Below, piece by piece: positions 1 to 8,512 of a stretch of 64,000 bases of DNA (position 1 is its first letter; every line of letters begins with the position of its first letter). This DNA comes from Rothia sp035916755 (GTDB lineage Bacteria; Actinomycetota; Actinomycetes; Actinomycetales; Micrococcaceae): the NCBI RefSeq assembly GCF_035916755.1, contig NZ_JAYWIX010000002.1:62001-126000 (forward strand), read 5' to 3'. The notes under the pieces are model-generated. The model was not told where the DNA came from, ran no database searches, and was given only the letters and a program-made list of their open reading frames with translations. The position numbers and the translations under genes were made by a program.

Positions 1-1
1 C

Positions 2-718
2 GCTGTTTCAGGCTCAGCCCAGGGCAAGCGCATCCCCATCATCTCCGGCGGCACAGAAGTAAACGCCTACACCATCAACATCGTCAGCGGCAGCGCAGTC
101 ACTCAGCCCTCCAACCAGACCACCGTACGTAACGGCACCTTCACCACCGGCGCCTGGACAGGTGAAACAGGCGGTGTAGGAGCCGGGCAAATTGATGCCA
201 ACAAAGCCAAACGAGCTGTCTCTTACGCTGTCAACGGACTGGGCCAGGTAGGTACCGAACTCAAACGAGGCCTGGTCCTTACCCAGCTGCGCTACCCCGC
301 CAACACCCCCTCATCCCAGACCGTTACCTTTACCTTTGAACAGCCGGTCTACGCCTTCTCCATGCCCATCTACGACCTTACCTACGTCATCGGTGAACGA
401 GACAGGCGCTCCTACCAGGCCTACCGGGACGTACTACAGTTCTCTGTACCCGTAACCATGACCGGGGACAACGCTGCCAAACTTAATAACACCGGTGGCA
501 CTGAGTTCTACCTAACCGAAATGGTCGCCTCATCACTGGCAGGTGCCAGCACCGACCTGGTTGCCACCTACACCTCGTCCACCCCCATCACCTCCTTCTC
601 CGTCACCTACACCGACAACCTCACCGACTATGTCGGCTGGCAGGGTATTGCCTACGGTCCCATCTCCACAGCCTGTCCCCCTGCTGGAGACACCTCGGGG
701 AACATCAGCAGCAACTAA
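2..718 (+). CDS. Partial secreted/surface protein, C-terminal part
   Basis: The reading frame is open from the first bases of the window, so the start lies upstream; about 238 C-terminal residues are visible. The protein is rich in Thr, Ser, Gly and Asn with alternating beta-type stretches, as in actinobacterial surface or adhesin domains. It ends in a short Ser/Asn tail with no sortase motif, hydrophobic helix or basic tail, so it looks secreted or non-covalently attached rather than anchored. I recognise no specific family. It lies next to a block of exported proteins on the opposite strand, which supports a surface role. Function unknown. Confidence 0.6.
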   Translation, partial: AVSGSAQGKRIPIISGGTEVNAYTINIVSGSAVTQPSNQTTVRNGTFTTGAWTGETGGVGAGQIDANKAKRAVSYAVNGLGQVGTELKRGLVLTQLRYPANTPSSQTVTFTFEQPVYAFSMPIYDLTYVIGERDRRSYQAYRDVLQFSVPVTMTGDNAAKLNNTGGTEFYLTEMVASSLAGASTDLVATYTSSTPITSFSVTYTDNLTDYVGWQGIAYGPISTACPPAGDTSGNISSN

Positions 719-800
719 GGTGGCTCTACCGAATCTCAATCACCTCTAGTGCCCCCACGATAGAGGGCCTAACCTCTGCCGTAGAAAGTATCAGACACCG

Positions 801-852
801 AGAAAGGGTAGGGCTGGTTCCCTTGACTAGTGGAACCGGCCCCACCCTTTCT
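801..852. terminator. Bidirectional terminator between convergent genes
   Basis: A long stem (AGAAAGGGT..GGGGCTGGTTCC against GGAACCGGCCCC..ACCCTTTCT) with a short loop lies between the plus-strand surface gene and the minus-strand gene ending at 867. Its position suits termination from both sides. Confidence 0.7.
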
Positions 853-866
853 GCCGTCTAAGAGCT

Positions 867-1232
867 CTACTTAATCGTTGACCTCTGGGGCTCCAGCTCG
901 TGCCAGATTAAGCCAGTAACCTCAGATCTTCCAGCGGCAAAAGCCTCAAAGTCCTCCACCCCGAAGAGCACCGACGAGAAACCGTCCTCACCTGCGGAGT
1001 AGAACTCCAAAGAAATCATATCGGGCTGATCAGACTCCAGCTTTCTCACACAATAGCCACCTTCACAGGCCACCCCGTCCTCAGACTGGTAGCTCAACGA
1101 TGCCATAAAATCCTGGGCTGCCTGATCAGCCTTCCAGCCCCCAGCGTACTCAGCCTGCAACCTCACAATAGTAGACTGCTGCCAAGGCCAGTTACTCAAC
1201 CAAGCCTCAGAAGGGCGAAATGTCGCTCCCAT
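867..1232 (-). CDS. Hypothetical protein, 121 aa
   Basis: Small acidic protein with no signal peptide or membrane segment. It has one CxxxxC pair (CEGGYC) near the middle and several Trp residues near the N-terminus. I do not recognise a family. The start is supported by an AGAGGAG ribosome site 5 bases upstream, located inside the end of the preceding gene; the two genes are 8 bp apart on the same strand and almost certainly co-transcribed. It could be a cytoplasmic accessory to the exported proteins upstream, but nothing in the sequence shows this. Confidence 0.55.
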   Translation of the reverse strand: MGATFRPSEAWLSNWPWQQSTIVRLQAEYAGGWKADQAAQDFMASLSYQSEDGVACEGGYCVRKLESDQPDMISLEFYSAGEDGFSSVLFGVEDFEAFAAGRSEVTGLIWHELEPQRSTIK

Positions 1233-1240
1233 AACTCCTC

Positions 1241-1810
1241 TTACTTGCTCACTACAAGATGCTCTGGTGACTGAGCCTCACGATAAAGACCAACACCGGG
1301 GCGCAACTGAACCTTAGCCAGTAACTGCACTGAGCCTAACTGCTGTGCTGCTACACCTGCTGCCAGGCTAAAACTTGCACCCAGCACTAGAGATTGGCCA
1401 GTAGCCAAAGGGCGAGAGAGAATCAGCACCGAAGCGTCAGACCGCTGCTGAACCCTTACCGTGCGCGCCTGAGCGCCAGTTACCCTGGTCAGTTGTAGGG
1501 TCTGACGGGTCCCGGTCAGCAAACCGGCAGAGTCCAGGCCGCGTGAAGTCACCAGAATCTGGGTACCGGCCCGCAAAGTGACATCGGAGTCATTACGGAC
1601 TACTAAACGTTCCGGCAAATTAGACAGGGTAGCAGCACCAGAATACTGACCGACAAAAATACTGGCGCCCTTACCTTCAAATGCTACTGAAACTTGACCA
1701 GACCCCGGCAGGTTCTGAGCCCGGGCAGGTAGGTGAGTGCCAAGAACTGTAGCCCCCAGCCCTGTTGCCAGAGCCAGCTGAACAGACTGGCGTCGTGAAA
1801 TGTTCACCAT
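1241..1810 (-). CDS. Tat-exported hypothetical protein, 189 aa
   Basis: The N-terminus carries a twin-arginine signal (SRRQSVQLALATG, then a hydrophobic stretch and a PARAQ cleavage site near residue 32), so the folded product should leave by the Tat route. The mature part is beta-rich with many Val, Gln, Ser and Thr residues and no cysteine. GGAAAGG lies about 11 bases before the ATG. Immediate neighbours are a beta-propeller-like gene upstream and a 121-aa protein downstream, all on the same strand. No family recognised; probably an extracellular partner of the neighbouring surface proteins (inference). Confidence 0.6.
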   Translation of the reverse strand: MVNISRRQSVQLALATGLGATVLGTHLPARAQNLPGSGQVSVAFEGKGASIFVGQYSGAATLSNLPERLVVRNDSDVTLRAGTQILVTSRGLDSAGLLTGTRQTLQLTRVTGAQARTVRVQQRSDASVLILSRPLATGQSLVLGASFSLAAGVAAQQLGSVQLLAKVQLRPGVGLYREAQSPEHLVVSK

Positions 1811-1835
1811 AATAATCTAGACCTTTCCCTTACGA

Positions 1836-3224
1836 CTAACCGCGTGATGAAATTCGGTAAACGCCGCTAATAGTGCCCTGCCACCAGGTGCCAAAGGCAT
1901 CAATAGTGCCCACCATCTGCAAGGTGTCACCGCCACCCAAAAGAATGCTCACATGGTCAGGTAGACGCTGCTCGTAGAGGGTACGACCGGTCGCCATATC
2001 AAGAGCCACAGCATGAGCATAAGCACCATCAGCCAAACCGGCCGGGCCCCGCCGGCGCTCACAGGTATAAATGATGCCGTCAGCTGAGGAGTAACGCGGC
2101 ACTGCCGAAGAGTAAACATCTGGGCGGGACCAAACCTGCACCAAACCCTTCTCTGTTACATCCCAGCGCTCCATGCCGGGAGCAAAGAGGGCACTTGCGG
2201 GAACTGAGCGACCAGCCCCTTCGGGGTACTTGGGGTAGGGGTAACCAAAAGTATTAGCGCCCACCACAGTATTACCGATACCGATCATAGAGTTTTCTGT
2301 GCCCGAAGCTCCTCGCGCAAAGAGAGGCGCCCGGCCTACCTCAGTACCATCTGCGGTACGGTAGATGATGACATTCTCCTGGGCATCGGCGTTGTCGGTC
2401 AGCATCACATAATCTGATCCGTTAGGGCCAAAAAAGGTAGGCGAAGCGCCAGAACCCCAAGCTAGCTTGCCCGGCTTGCGGGCAGTGCCTCGATCGTAGG
2501 GGTTGCTCCAGACGATAGTGGGCTGGCCGGTACGCTCATCGGCAGTAAGCATGTATATGCCGTGTGAAGTAACGATACTTACCCCACTGGGGCAGGCAGA
2601 AATAGAATTATCAATACGCTCAATGCTCCCACCAGTGAAAGAACGCAAAAGGCAAGCTTGGATGGTGCCCTGGGTCTGGTCGATAACACCTACAGCACCG
2701 TTCTTGGAAGCAACCCAGACTCGGCCCTGCCAGTCAGGTACTAGGCCAACCACCTGATCCCCGGCAACCATAGACAGCATGCCAGAAAGATCAATACGTG
2801 AATCAACCCAAATACTACGACCATCGGCCGAGTGCGCTAGACGAATGAGAGTGTTGGTGCCATCAACCAGGACCATACGATCTTGTTCATCAAGATAAGC
2901 GTAGACACCTCCCAAAAGGGCTCCCTTGGGAAGGTCTAGCTTAGCCAGCTCCTTGCCCTGGGGGTCAAGCAGAACAATTTTGGGTACCAGCATCTCAAGT
3001 TTCTCTGAAAAAACCTGGGTACAGAGTACCTGCACAAAATGGTCAGAACCTACCAAGATGGTGGGGCAGGCTCCACCCAAGGGAGTCTTGGTCACCTTCC
3101 AGGGACCGATACCGGGGCCGGGCAGGGGAGTACAATCGGAGGCCTGCGCATCACCGTGCATTGTAGTAACACCGGGTAAGCCCACAAAGGGGTTAAGTTC
3201 GGCATTGTAGGGAATTTGAGACAT
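1836..3224 (-). CDS. Beta-propeller-like (PQQ-type) hypothetical protein, 462 aa
   Basis: Repeated short beta-strand motifs ending in patterns such as GRVWVASKNGAVGVID and DMATGRTLYEQ resemble the blades of PQQ-like propeller proteins. No signal peptide or Tat motif is visible at the N-terminus, which begins MSQIPYNAELNPF; this is odd because genes on both sides encode Tat substrates. Either it is cytoplasmic or it is exported by another route. AAGAGA lies just before the ATG. It heads a probable operon with the two downstream genes, with 25 bp to the next. Binding partner unknown. Confidence 0.55.
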   Translation of the reverse strand: MSQIPYNAELNPFVGLPGVTTMHGDAQASDCTPLPGPGIGPWKVTKTPLGGACPTILVGSDHFVQVLCTQVFSEKLEMLVPKIVLLDPQGKELAKLDLPKGALLGGVYAYLDEQDRMVLVDGTNTLIRLAHSADGRSIWVDSRIDLSGMLSMVAGDQVVGLVPDWQGRVWVASKNGAVGVIDQTQGTIQACLLRSFTGGSIERIDNSISACPSGVSIVTSHGIYMLTADERTGQPTIVWSNPYDRGTARKPGKLAWGSGASPTFFGPNGSDYVMLTDNADAQENVIIYRTADGTEVGRAPLFARGASGTENSMIGIGNTVVGANTFGYPYPKYPEGAGRSVPASALFAPGMERWDVTEKGLVQVWSRPDVYSSAVPRYSSADGIIYTCERRRGPAGLADGAYAHAVALDMATGRTLYEQRLPDHVSILLGGGDTLQMVGTIDAFGTWWQGTISGVYRISSRG

Positions 3225-3284
3225 ATTCTCTTTCTTCTGTAGGGCATATGTAGAGCAAGAAAGCTCTCATTATGGGCATAAATA

Positions 3285-3333
3285 AGGGGGGGGCAAGATG
3301 CTATGCCATATCTGCTTAGCCTTGCCCCCTCCC
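3285..3333 (-). terminator. Rho-independent terminator
   Basis: GC-rich stem (AGGGGGGGGCAAG against CTTGCCCCCTCCCT) with a 23-base loop, placed just after the gene that ends at 3353 on the minus strand and before the start at 3224. It separates the Tat gene from the downstream operon. Confidence 0.6.
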
Positions 3334-3352
3334 TGAAATTTAGGTCTGTAGT

Positions 3353-4237
3353 TTAGTTGCTTGTGGAGCTAAAGGGCAGTGAGGCCGCAACCCGCTGACC
3401 AGCTAGGCTGATGACCTTGGAGTCGTAGCCTGCCGCAGTCAGCACCAGTTGGGCACCATCGGCGGCTGCGATCGTTACCTCGCCCTCAGTGAGGAATTCC
3501 GACATATCGTAGTAAACCGAATGGTGGCTGGCCAGAATCTGACCCAGGTTACGCTGGGCATCCTCATTGCTCACCAGCAGGTCTTCTGTCAGAACAATAA
3601 CGACCTGGCCTGTCCAAGTAAGCCCCTCGACTACGGGTTCAAACATACGGGCGTGGAAGGGAGCGCCATTAATCTGCTTGAGGCGGCTGGTGGACTGGTT
3701 GTCAATGCTCAGATAAGGGCCGTCTGCGCCGGTACGCCAGAGTAAGGGGCTATCCAGAGCAGCCTCGTCATTGAAGGTAAAACGGTAGGTTACATCAAAG
3801 CTGGAACCGCTCGCTAGCAAAGTGGTGCCGGGAACCTGCTCACCAGTAGCTGCATCATAGGGGGCTGAGAACCAGAAGCCCATGCCACCGTAAAGGTTAT
3901 CAGCGATGGTGCCACCGGGGGTGAAGCTACCCTCACCGTTGGCAGCTAGCCCGCTGTCACCTACAACCTCACCGCCGATGTACTGGGCATCCCCGCTGGA
4001 ATCGCTGACGGCACCGTCGTAGGAGTGGACACCTGCATAGGTGGCGTAAGGATTCTCAAGGTTCCGGTTGATCATCTGGGCGAAGATGCCGTAGTTGGCT
4101 GATAGCTCAGTGCTGGAGTTGGTTGCTGAGGCAGCATAGACAGGCACAGCGGTGCTAGCGGCCAGGACGGGTGCGCTCCAGCTAGCTGCTTTAAGAGTTG
4201 AACGGCGGCTTATTTGTCGATTCTCTGAAGAGGTCAT
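3353..4237 (-). CDS. Tat-exported hypothetical surface protein, 294 aa
   Basis: The N-terminus has a classic actinobacterial twin-arginine leader (SRRSTLKAASWSAPVLAAS) with cleavage likely after VPVYA near residue 35. The mature region is acidic, rich in Ser, Gly, Asp and Tyr, and has no membrane segment or sortase motif, so it is probably released or loosely wall-associated. Similar proteins are usually annotated only by their Tat signal. The gene is transcribed alone, with its own terminator downstream and the metalloprotease gene upstream on the same strand. Specific function unknown. Confidence 0.6.
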   Translation of the reverse strand: MTSSENRQISRRSTLKAASWSAPVLAASTAVPVYAASATNSSTELSANYGIFAQMINRNLENPYATYAGVHSYDGAVSDSSGDAQYIGGEVVGDSGLAANGEGSFTPGGTIADNLYGGMGFWFSAPYDAATGEQVPGTTLLASGSSFDVTYRFTFNDEAALDSPLLWRTGADGPYLSIDNQSTSRLKQINGAPFHARMFEPVVEGLTWTGQVVIVLTEDLLVSNEDAQRNLGQILASHHSVYYDMSEFLTEGEVTIAAADGAQLVLTAAGYDSKVISLAGQRVAASLPFSSTSN

Positions 4238-4300
4238 ATGTGTATTTGTTTCTTAGTAGTGACAGGTATGAGGGGTGTTAGCCCCCGTGCTAGGAGTCAT

Positions 4301-5443
4301 CTAGGGGATGAGGTTTTGGGCCCTAGCGTCATCTGAGGTGAGCTCGTTGAAGTGAATATGAGGTTCATGATCGTGCTCATCGAGCGAAGCACCCCCGGCA
4401 AACTTGCGTGACTGGAACCTCATCAGTAGGAGGTCGTTAGGCGCGGTGAGTTGAGTGTACTGACCATCATTGTTGATGTCTACCTTGATAGGGTCAGCAT
4501 CAATCACACCGTTCTTGTTGAAATCCAGGTTCTTGTGGGCAGCTGCGCGGCTGAGGCTGAAGCGGCTGTTGGTGTAGGTATAACCTGCTGCAGCCGGGCC
4601 TAGGCCGCGGCTCTCACTGATAGCGTTTTCATCTAGAGTGAGACCCTGGCGGTTGGAGAAGCCAAAATAGTTACCCCCGCTTACTCTGGGAACACCATTG
4701 AACTGGTAGGAGTAGTTCATGACGCTCAGATAGTTGGGCTTGTAATTGATGTTATCGTTACCTCCGTGGCCCAGCGCTAGATTGTGCCCAAATTCGTGGA
4801 TGAAGGTACCCACTCGGATATTACTGGAGGCCTTGCCATAGTAGGTCTGACCAACAGTTACGAGGAAGTCCATACCTGGTGACCAAGCAACCCCTGACGA
4901 GCGGCTGTTGCTGTAGAGGTCTGCCCAAATCATGTAGTAAAAAATGCCGGTGCGGGCAGGGTCAAAATTTCCAGGCTGGTTTTTAATAGTGGCCAAATCA
5001 TTGAGATGGTTATCGAGGCGGTTGTACTCTACCTGATTGCCACCGCCTAGATTGTACTTCTCGCCACGGGCATCACCCGCATCGAGGTGGAGACTAATGC
5101 CGGTACTGCCATCAGGGTTGCGAATGGGGTACTTGGCAAAGACATCAACGATGCGATCTAGATCTTCAACGGGTGCTAACTCAACGCCACCGTCAGCACG
5201 GGGCATCCAGTCCATCTCAACGAAGAGATCCTTGCGGTAGGGGTTGGCACCCATGGCAGGGAAATCAATGTCGATTTCACCATCGCCATTGGCGTCGTAG
5301 CCGTTGATTTCCCAGGTATCGGGAAGCTTGTCACCGTCAGTATCGATGAGGTTAGCGTGCGCTGCGCTGGTCCAGGGCAGGGCTATGAGAGCAAGGGAGG
5401 CCAAAGCAGTCTTGGCTGTGAGAGAAAGAAGTTTCTTTTTCAT
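4301..5443 (-). CDS. Secreted zinc metalloprotease, 380 aa
   Basis: The extended zinc motif HEFGHNLALGH is present, with two His ligands, the catalytic Glu and a third His, followed by a Met-containing stretch (LSVMNYSY) that fits a metzincin Met-turn. An N-terminal signal peptide (MKKKLLSLTAKTALASLAL, cleavage near AHA) sends it out of the cell. Calcium-type Asp-rich loops (DTDGDKLPD, DANGDGEID, DFNKNGVID, DINNDGQY) flank the catalytic region. I start it at 5443; a longer frame to 5608 would bury the signal peptide. It is divergent from the anchored surface protein at 5626, and the 126 bp region beyond its start contains a Zur-type box. Confidence 0.75.
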   Translation of the reverse strand: MKKKLLSLTAKTALASLALIALPWTSAAHANLIDTDGDKLPDTWEINGYDANGDGEIDIDFPAMGANPYRKDLFVEMDWMPRADGGVELAPVEDLDRIVDVFAKYPIRNPDGSTGISLHLDAGDARGEKYNLGGGNQVEYNRLDNHLNDLATIKNQPGNFDPARTGIFYYMIWADLYSNSRSSGVAWSPGMDFLVTVGQTYYGKASSNIRVGTFIHEFGHNLALGHGGNDNINYKPNYLSVMNYSYQFNGVPRVSGGNYFGFSNRQGLTLDENAISESRGLGPAAAGYTYTNSRFSLSRAAAHKNLDFNKNGVIDADPIKVDINNDGQYTQLTAPNDLLLMRFQSRKFAGGASLDEHDHEPHIHFNELTSDDARAQNLIP

Positions 5444-5568
5444 TGGGGGAGGTATGCCTTTTGAGTATGTGTAAAGGGGGCAGAGAGAAATAATTTTACC
5501 AGTGAAATTTTTGCTCCACCAGGGGAACTGGAATCTTGCACGGAAGACTATCTGCGAGTTATCTTTAA

Positions 5569-5583
5569 TGAAAATCATTCTCA
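5569..5583. promoter_or_regulatory. Zur/Fur-type operator
   Basis: TGAAAATCATTCTCA is a 7-1-7 inverted repeat with 6 of 7 positions paired. It closely resembles the actinobacterial Zur box (known consensus about TGAAAATnATTTTCA). It lies 42 bp before the surface-protein ATG and 126 bp before the divergent metalloprotease start, so it could control both. Confidence 0.6.
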
Positions 5584-5625
5584 AATACTCCAGGTTCTGC
5601 CCACCCATCTTAGAAAGATAAACCT

Positions 5626-8391
5626 ATGAGCAAGATTTCCTTCCGCTCACCAGCTACCGAGGCCACCGGCGCCGTCGCCATCAGCGTCCGCAAGGGCAAA
5701 GCTACCCTATCCAAAACTCTTACCCTCACCGGCCTGGCCCTTGCCACCTTGCTGGTCTCAAACATGCCCGCTAGTGCAGGCCCCGACGACGGAAAAATCG
5801 TAGCAACCCAAGCCCATATCGATGCCCCCCAAACCGTCTGGGAAAATAACAGCTTCAGCCTCTACGCTAAGATGGCCAGAGGTGGACAAAAAGATGCGCT
5901 CATCCCCTTTGACCAGTCCGTACTTTGGGTCGGCAAGGGCTGGTCAGTTCCCAGCCGCTGGAGCGGCCCCGTAGCGCTCAATCAGTACATCTTCACCGTC
6001 CCAGACTCACCTACCGCCAGCTTCCTAGGTGAACCCGGCCAGCACCTCTATATGGCTCCCGCCCTGCCTACCGGCAACCACAACCCCACCTGGACGGGAT
6101 ACGGAGCAGACATCAACATCCCCGCTGAGCAGTTCCGCGACAGCACCTTTACTCTTGACCTGCTCGACGTCAATGGCCCCGGGACCGTCGAATTTTTCTC
6201 CTACCGCGAAGGCCGCTACCCCCGAGATATGGAACGCATGCTCAGCTCCGCTGACCCCGACTTCCAATCCGTGCAGCTCACCCCCGGCGCCCACACTCAC
6301 AACTACACCACCTTCTCCCGCCCCGGCCGCTACGAAATTACCTACCGCACTGTAGCCCGCTCCCACGACGGTAAAACCATTGAATCCAAACCCACCACAG
6401 CTGTCTGGCAGGTAGGAGGCCAAAAACCCCTGGAAGGTGACGGTACCGCCACCAGCACCAGCGTCCGCCAGGCCTACGACCAGGCCCCCGCCGCAGATTT
6501 AGCCACAGCAGGCTACAGCCTGACCTTGGAACCCAAAAAGAATCAGACCCAAGATGGCGATGATAAACTCACCGACATCACCTTCACCGCCCTCAATGGC
6601 GACCTCAGGGGCACCCTAAGTCTCTACATTAATGGCTACTTCCTCACTGACCTCGCCGTCACTGAAGGTGCCGCCACCTGGTCAGAAATGCTCGGCTCGC
6701 TGGACTCGAAGATTCAGGCAGTTTTTGTTCCCGAAGGTAAGCAGGACGCCCGCTGGATTAGCCCCGTCCTCGCCTACACCCCCGGTTCCACTGCCAGCCT
6801 TACCTCAAGCCAGGGTGAAGGTAGCTGGCCGCAAGAAGAGAACGATCCTGCTAACACCACCCTGCCCACCGGCCATTACACCCCTAGCAGTGGCGACTAC
6901 ACCATCAGTATGACTCCCTCAGGTATCGAGGACTACAACAGGGTCGATATACGCTTTGCTGACCCCAAGTTCCGCGGCTTCATCAACGGTGGTATGTATG
7001 GTGAAGCTGGTGATAAAAACCCCTGGTCAGGCTGTAACGCCCACATCGATAACGGCCTTGCCACCTGCTATCTCACTGGAGACAGCTGGCTCAATAACTC
7101 CCACGCTATCTTCACGGTAGTACCCCACCCCGATATGAATGCCCGCAGCCAAACCCACCACCTTACCGACAACTACCAACTCGGGCAAAGCTACCAGGGT
7201 AAGGGCAGTCTAGAGCTTGATCTCAGCAGTACCCCCAGCCTGCCAGCCTCACCCCCTGCTGACCCCACCGCTAGCCCCAGTCCCACACCTGCCCAGCCCA
7301 CATCAACAGCCCAACCCACAAACAGCCCAAGCCCCACCCCTATAGGCTCTACTAGCCCGGCTTCCAGTAACCCATCAGCCCAGCAGTGCCTGGCGCCAGG
7401 GCTAGAGAATCGCTACCTGATTTCTGAGGGACATATCGACATCAAAGCTAACCTAGCGGGCGGTGCCCTCAGCCTAGCCCTCAAAGACGACAGCGGCGCC
7501 ATCGACCGCCGCACCATTGAGCGTTCCCTAGAAGACGTTGTGCTGGCAGTCCGCGAAAGCGCTAAGTTCCCCCGCACTGCCCAGCTTATGGACCCAGCCC
7601 TAGATTTCCTGGGTGAAGAGGGGAGCTTCTTCTACGGCCTACCCCAGACCCAACAGACCGGTCTGCTCTGGCCCGGCTGGAACACCCAAGACATTGACTA
7701 CTCCCAGCTGGCAGGGCCCGTGACCCTGCACCTACTACCTCATGAACAACCCGAGGGGGGAAACTACGGGGTCTACGAGCAGGACTTCGCCGGCAAAGTC
7801 AATATGCTTGCTGACAGCTTCACCGGTGACACTGCCATTGACGTAGACTTCGCTACCCACGTACACGCCAACTGGGTCTTTAGTCAGCCCGGCACCTACA
7901 CCTTCGATGTGTATTACAGCGCCCCCTTGCCCGACGGTACTCAGGCTAAGAGCCAGACTCAGCGCATGGTCTATGCGGTAGGGGAGAAGGCAATCCAGAA
8001 CTGCCTCACTGCCGCCCAAGCCACTCCTGCTTCTGAACCCACCTCTGCCCCTGAGCCTACCGGCCAGTCATCTTCCCAGCCCAGCGCTGAACCTACCTCT
8101 GCCCCTGAGCCTACCGGCCAGCCATCTTCCCAGCCCAGCGCTGAACCTAGCTTCCAGCCTACTGGGCAGGCCAGTATCATGCCCACAGGGCAGTCGACGG
8201 TTGGCGCCGATGAGTCTGTTCCCGCCCCTAGTGGAGACGCGAGCCCACCAGCCACTGGCGGTCAGAATCAGCAGGCCACAGGGGGTAAAGGAAGCTTGGC
8301 CTCAACCGGTGCCCCGGTGATGGGGATCGTTGCCGCTGGTGCCCTGGCCGTGGGAACAGGCGTCCTGGCCCTGCGCCGTCGTCAGCGCTAG
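5626..8391 (+). CDS. Sortase-anchored actinobacterial surface protein, 921 aa
   Basis: A signal peptide ends near residue 51 (NMPASA). Two copies of the HxHxxWxFxxPGxY-type surface-anchor domain (TIGR03769-like) are visible: HTHNYTTFSRPGRYEITY near residue 223 and HVHANWVFSQPGTYTFDVYY near residue 746. Pro/Ser/Thr-rich linkers lie at about residues 535-585 and 795-885, the second containing an 18-residue tandem repeat. The C-terminus has LASTG, a hydrophobic helix and RRRQR, a sortase signal. Such proteins are often found with metal ABC transporters, and a Zur-type box precedes this gene, so a zinc-limitation role is a reasonable inference. Confidence 0.8.
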   Translation: MSKISFRSPATEATGAVAISVRKGKATLSKTLTLTGLALATLLVSNMPASAGPDDGKIVATQAHIDAPQTVWENNSFSLYAKMARGGQKDALIPFDQSVLWVGKGWSVPSRWSGPVALNQYIFTVPDSPTASFLGEPGQHLYMAPALPTGNHNPTWTGYGADINIPAEQFRDSTFTLDLLDVNGPGTVEFFSYREGRYPRDMERMLSSADPDFQSVQLTPGAHTHNYTTFSRPGRYEITYRTVARSHDGKTIESKPTTAVWQVGGQKPLEGDGTATSTSVRQAYDQAPAADLATAGYSLTLEPKKNQTQDGDDKLTDITFTALNGDLRGTLSLYINGYFLTDLAVTEGAATWSEMLGSLDSKIQAVFVPEGKQDARWISPVLAYTPGSTASLTSSQGEGSWPQEENDPANTTLPTGHYTPSSGDYTISMTPSGIEDYNRVDIRFADPKFRGFINGGMYGEAGDKNPWSGCNAHIDNGLATCYLTGDSWLNNSHAIFTVVPHPDMNARSQTHHLTDNYQLGQSYQGKGSLELDLSSTPSLPASPPADPTASPSPTPAQPTSTAQPTNSPSPTPIGSTSPASSNPSAQQCLAPGLENRYLISEGHIDIKANLAGGALSLALKDDSGAIDRRTIERSLEDVVLAVRESAKFPRTAQLMDPALDFLGEEGSFFYGLPQTQQTGLLWPGWNTQDIDYSQLAGPVTLHLLPHEQPEGGNYGVYEQDFAGKVNMLADSFTGDTAIDVDFATHVHANWVFSQPGTYTFDVYYSAPLPDGTQAKSQTQRMVYAVGEKAIQNCLTAAQATPASEPTSAPEPTGQSSSQPSAEPTSAPEPTGQPSSQPSAEPSFQPTGQASIMPTGQSTVGADESVPAPSGDASPPATGGQNQQATGGKGSLASTGAPVMGIVAAGALAVGTGVLALRRRQR
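8041..8148 (+). repeat. 54-bp tandem repeat inside surface-protein wall linker
   Basis: Two consecutive 54-bp units encode the 18-residue repeat TSAPEPTGQ(S/P)SSQPSAEP. A degenerate extra half-unit follows. Repeat number probably varies between strains and sets the length of the wall-spanning stalk. Confidence 0.8.
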
Positions 8392-8412
8392 CTGTCACCT
8401 ACCCTATCTTCA

Positions 8413-8449
8413 ACGCATGTACCTCGGCCAAAAGCCGGGGTGCATGCGT
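8413..8449. terminator. Terminator between convergent genes
   Basis: Stem ACGCATGTACCTCGGC / GCCGGGGTGCATGCGT with loop CAAAA, between the stop of the surface-protein gene and the end of the minus-strand VIT gene. Confidence 0.65.
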
Positions 8450-8512
8450 AAATGGGGATAGTTAGGGGCACAAGCACCGGGCCTGCTGGGGCTGGCTTGT
8501 GAAAGCGGAGCC

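Noticed and set aside
543..749. Pro/Thr-rich 68-codon frame overlapping the first gene
   Set aside because: Low-complexity shadow of the surface-protein frame; the true frame runs open from the window edge.
8041..8148. Regular repeats as a possible CRISPR array
   Set aside because: They are two in-frame 54-bp coding units with no spacers. No cas gene or other array was seen in the window.
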